Assembly: GCF_024972735.1 (NCBI RefSeq)
Contig: NZ_CP087723.1
Coordinates: forward strand, 1,054,001-1,118,000
From: Halalkaliarchaeum sp. AArc-CO
GTDB taxonomy: Archaea; Halobacteriota; Halobacteria; Halobacteriales; Haloferacaceae
Direction: 5' to 3'
Length of the DNA: 64,000 nt
A model generated the notes under the pieces. It had not been told where the DNA came from, did not search any database, and saw nothing but the letters and a program-made list of their open reading frames with translations. This document shows positions 10,115 to 18,706 of the stretch, piece after piece. Position 1 is the stretch's first letter; every line of letters starts with the position of its first letter. The position numbers were made by a program, and so were the translations under genes.

Positions 10115-11920
10115 ATGCAACTGGAAGCCTACTGGGGCGTCGGGCCGAAGACGCGCGAGCGGCTCGAAGCGGAGCTGGGTGCCGAACGGGCCATCGAGGC
10201 GATCGAGTCGGCGGACATCGGTGCCCTCGTCGACGCGGGGCTCCCCCGGGGGCGCGTGGTGCGGATCCTGCGGCGCGCGAACGCCGACGGCGACGTCGAT
10301 CGGTTCGGCACCTCCGACGCCCGGGACGTCTACGACGACCTGCTGTCGCTTGCAGCGTCGTACGCCCTGACCGAACGGGCGGGCGACCGGATCCGCGTAA
10401 TGACGCCACTTGCGAGCGCCGACGCCCGGCGCGACCGACTCGAGACCGTCGCGGCGGCGCGTGACGCCTGGGTCGGGCTGGACGGGACGGCCCGCAACCG
10501 GGTCGAGGAGGCCTTTTCCGCCTACGACGACGCCGGCGCCACCGACCGGGCGGCCGTCCGTGCGGCGCTTTCGCTTCGGCACGCCGGCTTCCAGGGGCGG
10601 ACGTTCGAGGCGCTCGCCGAACTCGACGAAGGAAAACTCGGCGACGCCGCCGACGCGCTCGGGGCCGTCAGGCTGTCCGACTCTGTCCCGTCAGGGACGT
10701 CGATCGCCGACGCCGATCCCGAATCGCTCGAGGTGCAGTCGGGAACCGACGACCGCCTCGATCGGCTGCGGGAGGAATTGGATGCGGTCGAGGAGCTGGA
10801 GAACGCCGCGTTCGACGTGATTGAGACAGTGCGCGAGCGAGGAGCGCGCGATCTGGAAGCGTTTCAAAGCGGGGTAGTCGAATACGTCGCCAGCGAAACG
10901 GGCCTTTCAACAGGAGAAATCAGGTCCGCCGCACCCGATGACGCTGTCGACGCCTCCGATTACGTGAGCCGGACGCTCCGGGAACTGGTCGATCACCAGC
11001 GCGAACGCGTCACGGAACGGGAACGCGAAATCGCCGCAACGCTGCAGGATGACGTAGCCGCGGCGGGTGAGGACGTCGACGCCGCGATCGCGGCGGTCGA
11101 TGACATCGCCTTCGCGCTCTCGCTGGGGCGGTTCGCGGCCGCACACGACCTCCGAGAGCCGACGCTGGTCGACGAGGCGGTCCTTGCGGTCTCGAACGCA
11201 CGGAACCTTTTTCTCTCGGGTGAGGTCCAACCCGTCACGTACGCAATCGGGACGCACGACCTCGGGGAGTCCGGGGGAACTGGCGCGGAGGCCCCGCCGT
11301 CCGGGGATCGGGTCGCCGTCCTCACCGGTGCCAACTCCGGCGGGAAGACGACGCTTCTGGAGACGCTGTGTCAGGTGACGCTGCTTGCCGACATGGGGCT
11401 CCCGGTACCGGCCGAGCAGGCGACGGTCGGGCGCTTCGACACCGTCGTCTTCCATCGCCGGCATGCATCCTTCAACGCGGGCGTGCTGGAGTCGACACTC
11501 AAAAGCATCGTCCCACCGCTGTCGGACAACGATCGCACGCTGATGCTCGTCGACGAGTTCGAGGCGATCACCGAACCCGGACGGGCCGCGGACCTTTTGA
11601 ACGGCCTGGTCGAGCTCACTGTGTCCCGTGACGCGCTCGGAGTGTACGTTACTCACCTCGCAGACGACCTCAGCCCACTTCCCGAGGCCGCACGCGTCGA
11701 CGGAATCTTCGCCCGGGGACTGACGCCGGACCTCGAACTCGAGGTGGACTACCAGCCCCAGTTCGGAACGATCGGCAAGTCGACCCCGGAGTTCATCGTC
11801 TCGCGGCTGGTTGCGAACGCCCGTGATCGGGCCGCACGACAGGGATTCGAGAAACTCGCCGAAGCCGTCGGCGAGGAGGCAGTCCAGCGCACGCTGTCGG
11901 ATGCGCGGTGGGAGGGATAA
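10115..11920 (+). CDS. MutS-family ATPase with N-terminal helix-hairpin-helix
   Basis: A 601-residue MutS-related protein. Residues 1-50 look like a helix-hairpin-helix DNA-binding unit (AYWGVGPKTRERLEAELG). The middle is long and helical, like the MutS clamp and lever. The C-terminal ATPase has Walker A GANSGGKTT, a Walker B-like LMLVDEFEA and a late VYVTH. The N-terminal mismatch-binding domain of MutS1 is absent, so it is closer to the MutS-like proteins that act outside classical mismatch repair. With the upstream XPB helicase it forms a likely DNA-repair pair. Whether it binds mismatches, junctions or other structures is not shown by the sequence. Confidence 0.85.
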   Translation: MQLEAYWGVGPKTRERLEAELGAERAIEAIESADIGALVDAGLPRGRVVRILRRANADGDVDRFGTSDARDVYDDLLSLAASYALTERAGDRIRVMTPLASADARRDRLETVAAARDAWVGLDGTARNRVEEAFSAYDDAGATDRAAVRAALSLRHAGFQGRTFEALAELDEGKLGDAADALGAVRLSDSVPSGTSIADADPESLEVQSGTDDRLDRLREELDAVEELENAAFDVIETVRERGARDLEAFQSGVVEYVASETGLSTGEIRSAAPDDAVDASDYVSRTLRELVDHQRERVTEREREIAATLQDDVAAAGEDVDAAIAAVDDIAFALSLGRFAAAHDLREPTLVDEAVLAVSNARNLFLSGEVQPVTYAIGTHDLGESGGTGAEAPPSGDRVAVLTGANSGGKTTLLETLCQVTLLADMGLPVPAEQATVGRFDTVVFHRRHASFNAGVLESTLKSIVPPLSDNDRTLMLVDEFEAITEPGRAADLLNGLVELTVSRDALGVYVTHLADDLSPLPEAARVDGIFARGLTPDLELEVDYQPQFGTIGKSTPEFIVSRLVANARDRAARQGFEKLAEAVGEEAVQRTLSDARWEG

Positions 11921-11949
11921 AATCGACGTCGAAACCGGAGTCGACCGCG

Positions 11950-12369
11950 CTATTCGTCGCCGGTTGCGCCGTCGAGCACGATCGTCACCGTCTCGTCTTC
12001 GTCCTCTTCGAGGGTGACGGTTTCCTCGACAGGTTCGAACTCGTCTTCGAGGCTCTCAACTGTGATCCTGTACTCGCCTTCGTAGATGAGGCTCGCCCCG
12101 GAGAGTTCGCCGCCCTGAATGTCGTGCTGGAAGGTGGCGCTGAAGTTTTCCTCGAGGCTTTCGATCGTGACGACCACGCCCGTCGAGACCGGTTCCCCGT
12201 CCTCGTTTTCGAGCTGGACGGTGAGGTCGCCGGGATTATCGAGATCGAACTCGTGGTCGTCCCCGGCGTCATCGCCGTTTTCGTCGCCTGTACAGCCGGC
12301 GAGACCGGCAACACTGAGGGCAGCGATGCTTGCACCGAAGCGTCGGCGGGACACTGATTGGAGGTTCAC
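11950..12369 (-). CDS. Tat lipoprotein with carboxypeptidase-regulatory-like domain
   Basis: A 139-residue secreted lipoprotein. The N-terminus has a twin-arginine signal (SRRRFGASIAALSVAGLAGC) ending in a lipobox whose Cys is residue 26. A short acidic linker follows, then a single beta-rich domain with a G-E-P-V-x-x-G-V pattern, as in carboxypeptidase regulatory-like or prealbumin-like folds. The mature protein is strongly acidic and probably anchored outside the membrane. It is convergent with the MutS-family gene (29-base gap) and divergent from the K+ channel gene. Its function is unknown. Confidence 0.75.
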   Translation of the reverse strand: MNLQSVSRRRFGASIAALSVAGLAGCTGDENGDDAGDDHEFDLDNPGDLTVQLENEDGEPVSTGVVVTIESLEENFSATFQHDIQGGELSGASLIYEGEYRITVESLEDEFEPVEETVTLEEDEDETVTIVLDGATGDE

Positions 12370-12534
12370 GTCCGGAGCAAATCGATCGTCACTGATGAAC
12401 GTTCAGATTTGTCGGCTCATCGTTCGATGGTAACTGAACCCAACCGTTGGTCGTGATCGAGTAACACGATAGGCCGACGGTGCTGCCATTCCCTCCTCGA
12501 ACTGACTGGTTCCGGATCGATCCGGAAGCACACC

Positions 12535-12542
12535 TATTTATA
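12535..12542 (+). promoter_or_regulatory. TATA-like box for the K+ channel gene
   Basis: The sequence tatttata lies 25 bases before ATG 12567. It supports that start over the longer frame beginning at 12480. Confidence 0.65.
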
Positions 12543-12566
12543 CGCTCACCTGCCGAGAGCCCGGAT

Positions 12567-13742
12567 ATGGAGTGGACCCGCGAGTGGCTGTCGGTGCGTG
12601 CGGCAGTACTGCTCACGTTCCTCGTGGGGGTGCTGTCGATCGTCGTTGGGCTCGTTCACATCGCTACCGGCGGTGTCGAGGGCCCGCTCGTGGAGTACGT
12701 GCCCCCGATCGTCCGACAGACGGTCGGCTTTACCGGCACCATTACCGGCTTCGTGATGCTGCTGGGAGCGTTTGCCCTCGCCCGCGGCTACCGGCTCGGC
12801 TGGTACGCGACGATCGTGTTGCTCCCGGTGACGGCCGCCCAGGGACTGTTACAGACGTCGCCGTTCGCCTATCCACTTGTTGTACTGTCAGCGCTTGCTG
12901 TCCCTGCACTCGTGTACAACCGCCGTCGGTTCAGACGGCCGTTTACTCCCTCGCCAACCCAGCTTGCGGCGGCGACGGCGCTCGTGACGGCGCTTCTGTA
13001 CGGCACACTGGGCTCGTATGCGTTGCGCGACGAGTTCGAGGGAATCGTCACTATCACCGACGCGTTCTACTACACGGTCGTCACCGCGAGCACCGTCGGC
13101 TATGGCGACGTCCACGCGACGACGGAAATCAGCCGGCTGTTCAGCCTCTCTGTGTTGATCTTGAACGTTTCGGCGTTTGCAGTCGCCCTCGGTGTCCTGC
13201 TTACGCCCGCCATCGAAGCGCAACTCTCGAAAGCACTTGGAAGAATGACAGAAACACAGTTCGAACTCCTGGAAGATCACGTCCTCGTGCTCGGATACGG
13301 GGAACTGACGGAACCGATACTCGAAGAACTCGCCGACGCGGACGACATCGAGTTCGTCGTCGTTACGCCCGAAGAGAACCGCACCCGGCAACTCTCCGCA
13401 CGGGATATCTCGGTGTTGACCGCGGATCCGAGCGACGAGGAGCCGCTACAGCAGGTACGGATCGGGACCGCCAGGGCTGTGTTGGTGGCGACGAACAACG
13501 ACGCCGAGGACGCGCTCGCGATCCTCACCGCCCGGCAGCTCAACCCAGAGGTGCGGATCGTCGCTGCGGCGACACAGCGGGAGAACGTCGACAAACTCCG
13601 CCGGGCCGGCGCGGACGAGGTGTTGAGCCCCGCCGCAATCGGCGGTCATCTCCTCGTGGAGTCGGCGCTCGGCACCGACGACACGGAACGACTGGTCGCC
13701 GATATTCTCGGTGACTCTGTCGAACCGGACAGTTCTGAATAG
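12567..13742 (+). CDS. Two-pore-helix K+ channel with RCK (TrkA-N) domain
   Basis: A 391-residue membrane channel. Several hydrophobic helices occupy residues 10-120. A typical ion-channel unit follows with the selectivity filter TVGYGD at residues 176-181. After the last helix a cytoplasmic RCK/TrkA-N domain begins (HVLVLGYGELTEP) with a dinucleotide-binding glycine motif. It resembles MthK- and Kef-type channels whose gating is set by a ligand such as Ca2+ or a nucleotide; the ligand here is unknown. Extra N-terminal helices beyond the basic 2TM pore are a difference from MthK. The stop codon abuts the stop of the convergent phosphorylase gene with no spacer. Confidence 0.88.
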   Translation: MEWTREWLSVRAAVLLTFLVGVLSIVVGLVHIATGGVEGPLVEYVPPIVRQTVGFTGTITGFVMLLGAFALARGYRLGWYATIVLLPVTAAQGLLQTSPFAYPLVVLSALAVPALVYNRRRFRRPFTPSPTQLAAATALVTALLYGTLGSYALRDEFEGIVTITDAFYYTVVTASTVGYGDVHATTEISRLFSLSVLILNVSAFAVALGVLLTPAIEAQLSKALGRMTETQFELLEDHVLVLGYGELTEPILEELADADDIEFVVVTPEENRTRQLSARDISVLTADPSDEEPLQQVRIGTARAVLVATNNDAEDALAILTARQLNPEVRIVAAATQRENVDKLRRAGADEVLSPAAIGGHLLVESALGTDDTERLVADILGDSVEPDSSE

Positions 13743-14468
13743 TCACAACTCGGTCGCGGCCTCGAGCGTGAGCCGGATCGCACGTTCGACGTTGTCCTTG
13801 GCCTTTTCGGGGAGCTCCTCGCCGTCAGTCGCTCCCTTTTGAGTCCCCTCGACGAGGTTGCCGTCGACGGTGCAGATCGCGCCCGCAGCGAGTCCCTTCC
13901 TGCGGGCGAGAGAGAACACTGCCGCCGCTTCCATCTCGATCGCGAGCAGGCCGGCGTTCTCCCAATCGTCGACGAAGTCGTCGGACTCGTTGTAGAAGGC
14001 GTCGTCGGAGACGATCGGCCCGACGTGGACGTCTTCGTCGTTCGCCTCCGCCGCGTCGACCAGCGCCGTGAGCGCGTCGTAATCGGGTACTGCCGGATAC
14101 ACCGCCGACTCGTAGCGCTTGCTGGTGCCCTCCTCCTTGGCGGCGCCGGTGGCGACCACCATGTCGCCGATTTCGATGCCCTCCTGGAGGGCGCCCGTGG
14201 TGCCACACCGGAGGAACGTCTCGACGCCGACCCTGGAGAGTTCCTCGAGGGCGATGGCGGCGGAGGGACAGCCGATCCCGGTCGAACAGATCGTCACCGG
14301 ACGGCCCTCGTAGGTGGCGTTGACGACCTTGTACTCCCGATTCTGTGAGATCTCTTCGACGTTTTCACACTGTCTTGCGATCCGATCGACGCGCCCCGGA
14401 TCGCCGGGAATGATGGCGAGGTCGGTTACGTCGCCCTCCTCGACGAGCAGGTGCGGCTGTTTGGCCAT
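13743..14468 (-). CDS. udp: Uridine phosphorylase-type nucleoside phosphorylase
   Basis: A 241-residue enzyme of the PNP/UDP family that cleaves the N-glycosidic bond of (probably pyrimidine) nucleosides with phosphate. GDPGRVDRIA gives the N-terminal phosphate-binding loop. STGIGCPSAAIALEEL and GTTGALQ follow, and AIEMEAAAVFSLA supplies the ribose-contacting Met-Glu. Length is typical for the hexameric family. Uridine versus purine preference cannot be settled without the base-specificity loop being aligned. It is convergent with the K+ channel gene and 72 bases from the truB stop on the same strand. Confidence 0.88.
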   Translation of the reverse strand: MAKQPHLLVEEGDVTDLAIIPGDPGRVDRIARQCENVEEISQNREYKVVNATYEGRPVTICSTGIGCPSAAIALEELSRVGVETFLRCGTTGALQEGIEIGDMVVATGAAKEEGTSKRYESAVYPAVPDYDALTALVDAAEANDEDVHVGPIVSDDAFYNESDDFVDDWENAGLLAIEMEAAAVFSLARRKGLAAGAICTVDGNLVEGTQKGATDGEELPEKAKDNVERAIRLTLEAATEL

Positions 14469-14540
14469 ACGTGGGACTCGCCCGTGTCGACCAAAAACCT
14501 GTGCGATACGCAGTCACCGTCCGGAGCGAACCGAGGCGGT

Positions 14541-15542
14541 TCACACGAGCACGCGCTCGAGATCGACGACTGTTCCCTGCTCCGCGTCGGGGTCGCCGAC
14601 AGGACGGCCGAGACACACTGCGGTCCCTTCCGGCGTGAAACACGCCACGAGAGGTGCGTCGTCGGGACCGGCGTCCAGGGCCGCGTATATCTCCTCGTCC
14701 GCGGAGATCACCCCCGGTGCGTACACCGGTGCGCCGTTGGCGACCTCCCTGGCGGCGGATTCGGCGATCGTCACGGTCGGGAGATGCGAGATCGCTCGTT
14801 CGGCCGGCTGAACGACGGTTCGGAGCTGTTCTGTGTGACCCTCTTTTGCCCACTCCAGTGCGTCCACGAGGTCGTGGAGGGTGATCAGTGAGGCGTCGTC
14901 GAACGGGGTGGTTGCGGTCCGGCGGAGGTCGCCCATGTGCGCGCCGGTGCCCAGCGCGAGCCCGAGGTCGTGACACAGCTTCCGAATGTACGTCCCCGAC
15001 TCACACCGGATCCGGAGGAGGGCACGGCGTTCTCGAGTTTCGAGTACTTCCAGTTCGTACACTTCTCGAACACGCAGGCGGCGGGCGACGGCGCTTTTCC
15101 GCGGGGGTTTCTGGTACAGCGGCGCCTCGAAGGAGGCGACGATTCCTTCGAGGTCCGCCGGCGCCGGCCGGTGGAGTTCCAGCACGGCGACGTACTCTTT
15201 TCCTCCCTCGAGGAACGCCTGCGCGAGGCGGGTTGCCTCGCCGGTCAACACCGGGAGACAGCCGGTCACTTTCGGATCGAGAGTGCCGGCGTGTGCGGCC
15301 TCCGAGATCCTGCCTGCTCTTCCGTCGCCGACATCGTCGGCAGCCGTCGTCAGGTCGCCGACCGCGTCGTCGGCGAGATCCCGAACCCAGGCGGCGACCT
15401 GGTGGGCCGACGGCCCGGGTGGTTTATCCAGGTTGACGACGCCGAACCGGAGCAGCTCCGGAAGGCTCCGTTGTTCCGGTGGCGACCGGAGGATCCCGTC
15501 TCCGGCTCTCGTTTCGTCGGCGGTGGCGTCCTCGTCGTGCAT
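14541..15542 (-). CDS. truB: RNA pseudouridine synthase TruB/Cbf5
   Basis: Archaeal Cbf5-type pseudouridine synthase, the catalytic subunit of H/ACA guide RNPs, which can also act on tRNA U55. The catalytic aspartate is in HAGTLDPKVTG. The substrate-binding segments LYQKPPRKSAV and CESGTYIRKL are present. The C-terminal 80 residues form a PUA domain (residues about 250-325). The 333-residue length includes a haloarchaeal insertion of about 20 residues before the catalytic loop. It starts 10 bases after the cmk stop, so cmk-truB is an operon, an arrangement common in haloarchaea. Confidence 0.93.
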   Translation of the reverse strand: MHDEDATADETRAGDGILRSPPEQRSLPELLRFGVVNLDKPPGPSAHQVAAWVRDLADDAVGDLTTAADDVGDGRAGRISEAAHAGTLDPKVTGCLPVLTGEATRLAQAFLEGGKEYVAVLELHRPAPADLEGIVASFEAPLYQKPPRKSAVARRLRVREVYELEVLETRERRALLRIRCESGTYIRKLCHDLGLALGTGAHMGDLRRTATTPFDDASLITLHDLVDALEWAKEGHTEQLRTVVQPAERAISHLPTVTIAESAAREVANGAPVYAPGVISADEEIYAALDAGPDDAPLVACFTPEGTAVCLGRPVGDPDAEQGTVVDLERVLV

Positions 15543-15552
15543 TGTTCTTCCC

Positions 15553-16131
15553 TCAAAAGTCGTAGACGACGTTCTCGACCGGGGCCTTCCCCTCGTCGCT
15601 GTCTGGATCGTACGAGTCGATGGCCGTCGTCAACATGCCCAGAACCCCCTCCGGGCTCCACCGCGCGGTGTTGTACGCGATGTCGTAGATGGTGAGGTCG
15701 TGGATGTCGATGTTGTAATACTCTGCGTAGCGTTTCGCCTCGCTTTTTTCCCTGCGGGCGGTCTCCTGCCGGGCGAGATCGACGGCTTTCTCCTCGCGGT
15801 CGGCGATCCGCTCGGCCCGAACCGACAGGGGTGCATCGAGCCACACCTTCAGGTCGGCGTGTTCGCCGGCGAGCCAGCCGGCGAGCCGCGACTCCAGCAG
15901 GACGTCGTCCCGTTCGATCGCGATCGATCTGAGTCGGCGGTCCAGCTCCCTGTCGATCGTATCGTCGTCCTCGGCGTGTTCGTTGAACTCCACGGGAGTC
16001 ATCCCCCGTTCGGCGGCCATCTCCCGGAAGATGTCCCCTCCGGAGACGTGTTCGAGGTCGAACGCGTCCGCCAGGGCGGCGGCGGTCGTGCTCTTGCCGC
16101 TGCCCGGCGGACCGGAGACGGTCAGTAACAT
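15553..16131 (-). CDS. cmk: Cytidylate kinase (archaeal AAA-type fold)
   Basis: Phosphorylates CMP and dCMP with ATP. The 192-residue protein starts with the P-loop [16 protein letters not shown]. It has [12 protein letters not shown] as the NMP-binding segment and [10 protein letters not shown] and RAERIADRE as later family signatures. ATG 16131 is preferred because the P-loop normally sits at the extreme N-terminus; the frame is open upstream but that part includes the tandem repeat of the intergenic region. It is the first gene of the cmk-truB operon. Confidence 0.92.
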   Translation of the reverse strand: MLLTVSGPPGSGKSTTAAALADAFDLEHVSGGDIFREMAAERGMTPVEFNEHAEDDDTIDRELDRRLRSIAIERDDVLLESRLAGWLAGEHADLKVWLDAPLSVRAERIADREEKAVDLARQETARREKSEAKRYAEYYNIDIHDLTIYDIAYNTARWSPEGVLGMLTTAIDSYDPDSDEGKAPVENVVYDF

Positions 16132-16165
16132 ATCGGTCGTGCGCCCCTCGCGGTAAAAGGCGTTG

Positions 16166-16232
16166 TCGTTCGTCGGTGCCAGGGGTAGGTCGTTCGTCGG
16201 TGCCAGAGGAACGTCGTTCGTCCCTCCTGGCG
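16166..16232 (+). repeat. 24-base imperfect tandem repeat in a divergent promoter region
   Basis: Units begin at 16166, 16190 and 16214, each opening with tcgttcgt; the first two share tcgttcgtcggtgccag. They lie in the 144-base divergent space between cmk and the acetyltransferase gene. They could be repeated binding sites or simple slippage. Confidence 0.7.
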
Positions 16233-16275
16233 ACAGTGGGGGTAACTTCTTGGCGCCGTCGACAGACGCTAACGC

Positions 16276-17538
16276 ATGGTCGAATTTCGTCGCGTTCCGG
16301 AAGCGCGGGCACGCGAGTACGAGGCGATCCTCAGCCACGCCTTCGAAATCGAATCCGGGCCCGCCAGTGGCGACGACGTCGAACGTTCCGACGGCACCTC
16401 CGATTCCGAGGACTGGCCACCCGACCTGTACGAGCCCTGGGGGTTGTTCGACGGCGACACGCTCGTCAGCGTCTGTAAACTGTACTACCTGGACGCCTAC
16501 CTCCACGACGGGTTCGGGACGATCGGCGGGTTGGGCGGCGTCGCCACCCCTCCAGAACACCGCCGGCAAGGGTACGTGCGCCAGTTGTTGCGATCGGTGC
16601 TGCGGGAGTACCGCGAGGCGGACGTCGACGCCGTGACGCTGTGGCCCTTTTCAGTCCCGTTCTATCGGAACCACGGCTGGGGGATCGCGAACAAATACAC
16701 GACTTACGAGCTACCGCCCGAACAGCTCGCGTTCGAAAGCGGGAGGGAGGGAACTGTCCGCCGGCTCGGCGCCGACGACTGGACGCGGCTCCGATCGGTC
16801 GAGGTCGCGTTCGGCACCGGCACCGCCCTGTCGCTGCGCCGGTCTGAGCGCTGGTGGCGCGACCGAACGCTGTCGGCCTGGAGCGGCCGCGGGGAGCCAT
16901 ACGTGTACGGATACGAACGGAACGGCGAGCTCCGGGGGTACGTGCTGTACACCGTCGAAAGAAACGACGAAGGTGACCGAACCCTCCGGGTGACCGACCT
17001 CGCGCACGCCGACGACGACGCCTATCGAGGACTGCTCGGATTCCTTGCGGATCACGACTCGCAAGTGACGACCGTACAGCTTCCACGCGCCGAGGAGACC
17101 GAACTGCTCGACCGCGTTAGGCAGCCGAGCGAGGTCGACTGCACCGTGTCGGTGGGGCCGATGATCAGACTCGCGGACGTCCAGTCTGCGCTGCGGGACT
17201 ACCCCTGGCCGGCCGGACTCGACGTTCAGTTCACGCTCGGTATCTCGGATCCGCTCGTGGAGCGAAACGACGGGGCCTTCGCGATCGATCTTGCCGAGGA
17301 CACTGCGTCCGTCCGCGCCATTGACGCCATCGACGACGGCCACGCCGACCCCTCTGCTGTGGCCGGACCGGCGGACGTCGAGATGGACGTTTCCACGCTG
17401 TCGCGGCTGTACGTCGGAAGCGTCTCCCTCGGGGATGCAGAGCGGTTCGGCAGCTGTGTGATCCATCGGTCCGAGGTCGAAGATCCGTTGGGGATCGCGT
17501 TCCCACCGAGATCCGTGTGTCTCCGCGAGTTCTTCTGA
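16276..17538 (+). CDS. Eis-like GNAT N-acetyltransferase
   Basis: A 420-residue acetyltransferase with the layout of Eis proteins: tandem GNAT folds followed by a C-terminal SCP2-like domain. The acetyl-CoA pyrophosphate loop is visible as [18 protein letters not shown] (about residues 92-109). The second half contains a [12 protein letters not shown] segment as in SCP2-type domains. The protein ends in a free carboxyl Phe-Phe (LREFF), and in Eis family members the terminal carboxylate takes part in catalysis. The substrate is unknown. No signal peptide is seen. It is monocistronic and divergent from cmk. Confidence 0.8.
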   Translation: MVEFRRVPEARAREYEAILSHAFEIESGPASGDDVERSDGTSDSEDWPPDLYEPWGLFDGDTLVSVCKLYYLDAYLHDGFGTIGGLGGVATPPEHRRQGYVRQLLRSVLREYREADVDAVTLWPFSVPFYRNHGWGIANKYTTYELPPEQLAFESGREGTVRRLGADDWTRLRSVEVAFGTGTALSLRRSERWWRDRTLSAWSGRGEPYVYGYERNGELRGYVLYTVERNDEGDRTLRVTDLAHADDDAYRGLLGFLADHDSQVTTVQLPRAEETELLDRVRQPSEVDCTVSVGPMIRLADVQSALRDYPWPAGLDVQFTLGISDPLVERNDGAFAIDLAEDTASVRAIDAIDDGHADPSAVAGPADVEMDVSTLSRLYVGSVSLGDAERFGSCVIHRSEVEDPLGIAFPPRSVCLREFF

Positions 17539-17663
17539 ACTCGACGTCGCCCGCACGGTTGTTGCGATCTCTCGTCTGTACACTGTCGAACGACGAAACG
17601 TTCAAGAGCAGTCGTTCGATTTACTCGATAGTGATCGATCGACGTCTTCCAGGGGGAGTACCC

Positions 17664-18077
17664 GTGCTGTCGGAACGGCCGTGGAACGAGTACGTCTGGC
17701 TCGTCATCGGGACGCTGATAATCACGGTCGGCGCCGGAACGGCAGGGATCTTCGCGTTCGAGGGGCGGGTGGCGCTCGTCGCGTTCGGGTTCGCCCTGTT
17801 TTTCGTCGGCTACCGCGCGTCCCAGTTCGGCGTGTACCGCTGGCCAGAGCGGACGGTTGGCGATGCCGTCCGCGCTACGGTTGCCGGATTCGCGACCGCG
17901 AAGGGGGCCGTGCAGTTCGTCGCACTTCTTTTCGGCGCGGTCGGGATCGCCTACGGGGTGACGCTGTTTTCCCAGACGATCATCGAACCGGCGGTTCGAA
18001 GCGCGGTGATCGCCGGCCTTACGAGCATCGGCGGATACATGTGTGCACACTTCGGCATGAACGGGAGGCTGTTGTGA
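17664..18077 (+). CDS. Small unknown membrane protein, part of a three-gene membrane set
   Basis: A 137-residue protein with about four hydrophobic helices. The GTG at 17664 is chosen because agggggag sits six bases upstream and no earlier start gives a sensible N-terminus. It ends with GGYMCAHFGMNGRLL. A similar GGYVIAHYAETNALL ends the next membrane protein, so the two are probably distant paralogues. Its stop overlaps the ATG of a 15-codon ORF (TGATG), which overlaps the next gene. I do not recognise the family. Confidence 0.6.
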   Translation: MLSERPWNEYVWLVIGTLIITVGAGTAGIFAFEGRVALVAFGFALFFVGYRASQFGVYRWPERTVGDAVRATVAGFATAKGAVQFVALLFGAVGIAYGVTLFSQTIIEPAVRSAVIAGLTSIGGYMCAHFGMNGRLL

Positions 18078-18124
18078 TGTCGAACGGAAGCGTCGGGACG
18101 ACGTGTCGGGGGGTATCGAGATGA
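18077..18124 (+). CDS. 15-codon mini-ORF bridging two membrane protein genes
   Basis: The ATG at 18077 overlaps the upstream stop (TGATG) and the TGA at 18122-18124 overlaps the next gene's ATG (ATGA). The peptide is MSNGSVGTTCRGVSR. It could be a real microprotein or only a coupling device that carries ribosomes across the 43-base gap. Chance cannot be excluded in a frame this short. Confidence 0.35.
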   Translation: MSNGSVGTTCRGVSR

Positions 18125-18621
18125 CACAGCAGTCCCAGCGGATCTCGACGGGGGCGGCGGATCCGTTCGTCCTCCCGGAACTGTCCGACCGGCAGTGGAT
18201 CGGGTTTTTCGCGGGCCTCGCGGCGACCTCCATTGCGCTCTCGTCGGGGTTCATCTGGGCGTACCAGGGGCTTACCGGCAGAGTGTTCCTGGCAGCCTTC
18301 GTCGCCTGGGTGGGCTATCTGTGTGCCCACCGAGCGTCGACGGGCCGGTTCGTGGATCCGGCGACGTCCGACGGTACGCTTCCGGACGGCGGCGACGGTG
18401 ACGGCGACACCGAGATCAGGGACGCGAGCGAAAACGTCATTCCCGAAACGGGGTGGCGACAGATCGGCGTCGTCCTCGGCGTGGCGACGCTGGTTGCGGG
18501 AATGGTCGTCGGCGTCTTTTATATCCGTGCCGAGAACCACCTGTTGACGAACGTCGGCGGGATCCTGTTTCTGGGCGGCTACGTCATCGCACACTACGCG
18601 GAGACGAACGCATTGCTGTGA
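18121..18621 (+). CDS. Small unknown membrane protein, paralogue of its upstream neighbour
   Basis: A 166-residue membrane protein with hydrophobic segments near residues 25-45, 55-70, 115-135 and 140-160, and an acidic hydrophilic loop between the pairs. Two internal copies of a GY-x-x-AH motif (WVGYLCAHRAS and LGGYVIAHYAE) suggest an internal duplication of a two-helix unit. The upstream gene has a third copy. ATG 18121 follows a ggggg stretch and is coupled to the mini-ORF. Its function is unknown. It may form a complex with the following polytopic protein. Confidence 0.6.
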   Translation: MTQQSQRISTGAADPFVLPELSDRQWIGFFAGLAATSIALSSGFIWAYQGLTGRVFLAAFVAWVGYLCAHRASTGRFVDPATSDGTLPDGGDGDGDTEIRDASENVIPETGWRQIGVVLGVATLVAGMVVGVFYIRAENHLLTNVGGILFLGGYVIAHYAETNALL

Positions 18622-18706
18622 GTCGGAGGTCGGCATCAGAACCGAGACAGCACGGGCGTCGTATTCGGCGCCATACTTTTGAGGGCACGGTGTCTCGGCT
18701 CTCACG

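Noticed and set aside
18103-18120. GTG start for the second small membrane protein
   Set aside because: ATG 18121 has ATGA coupling to the mini-ORF and a nearby ggggg, giving a more ordinary start. The GTG adds only six residues.
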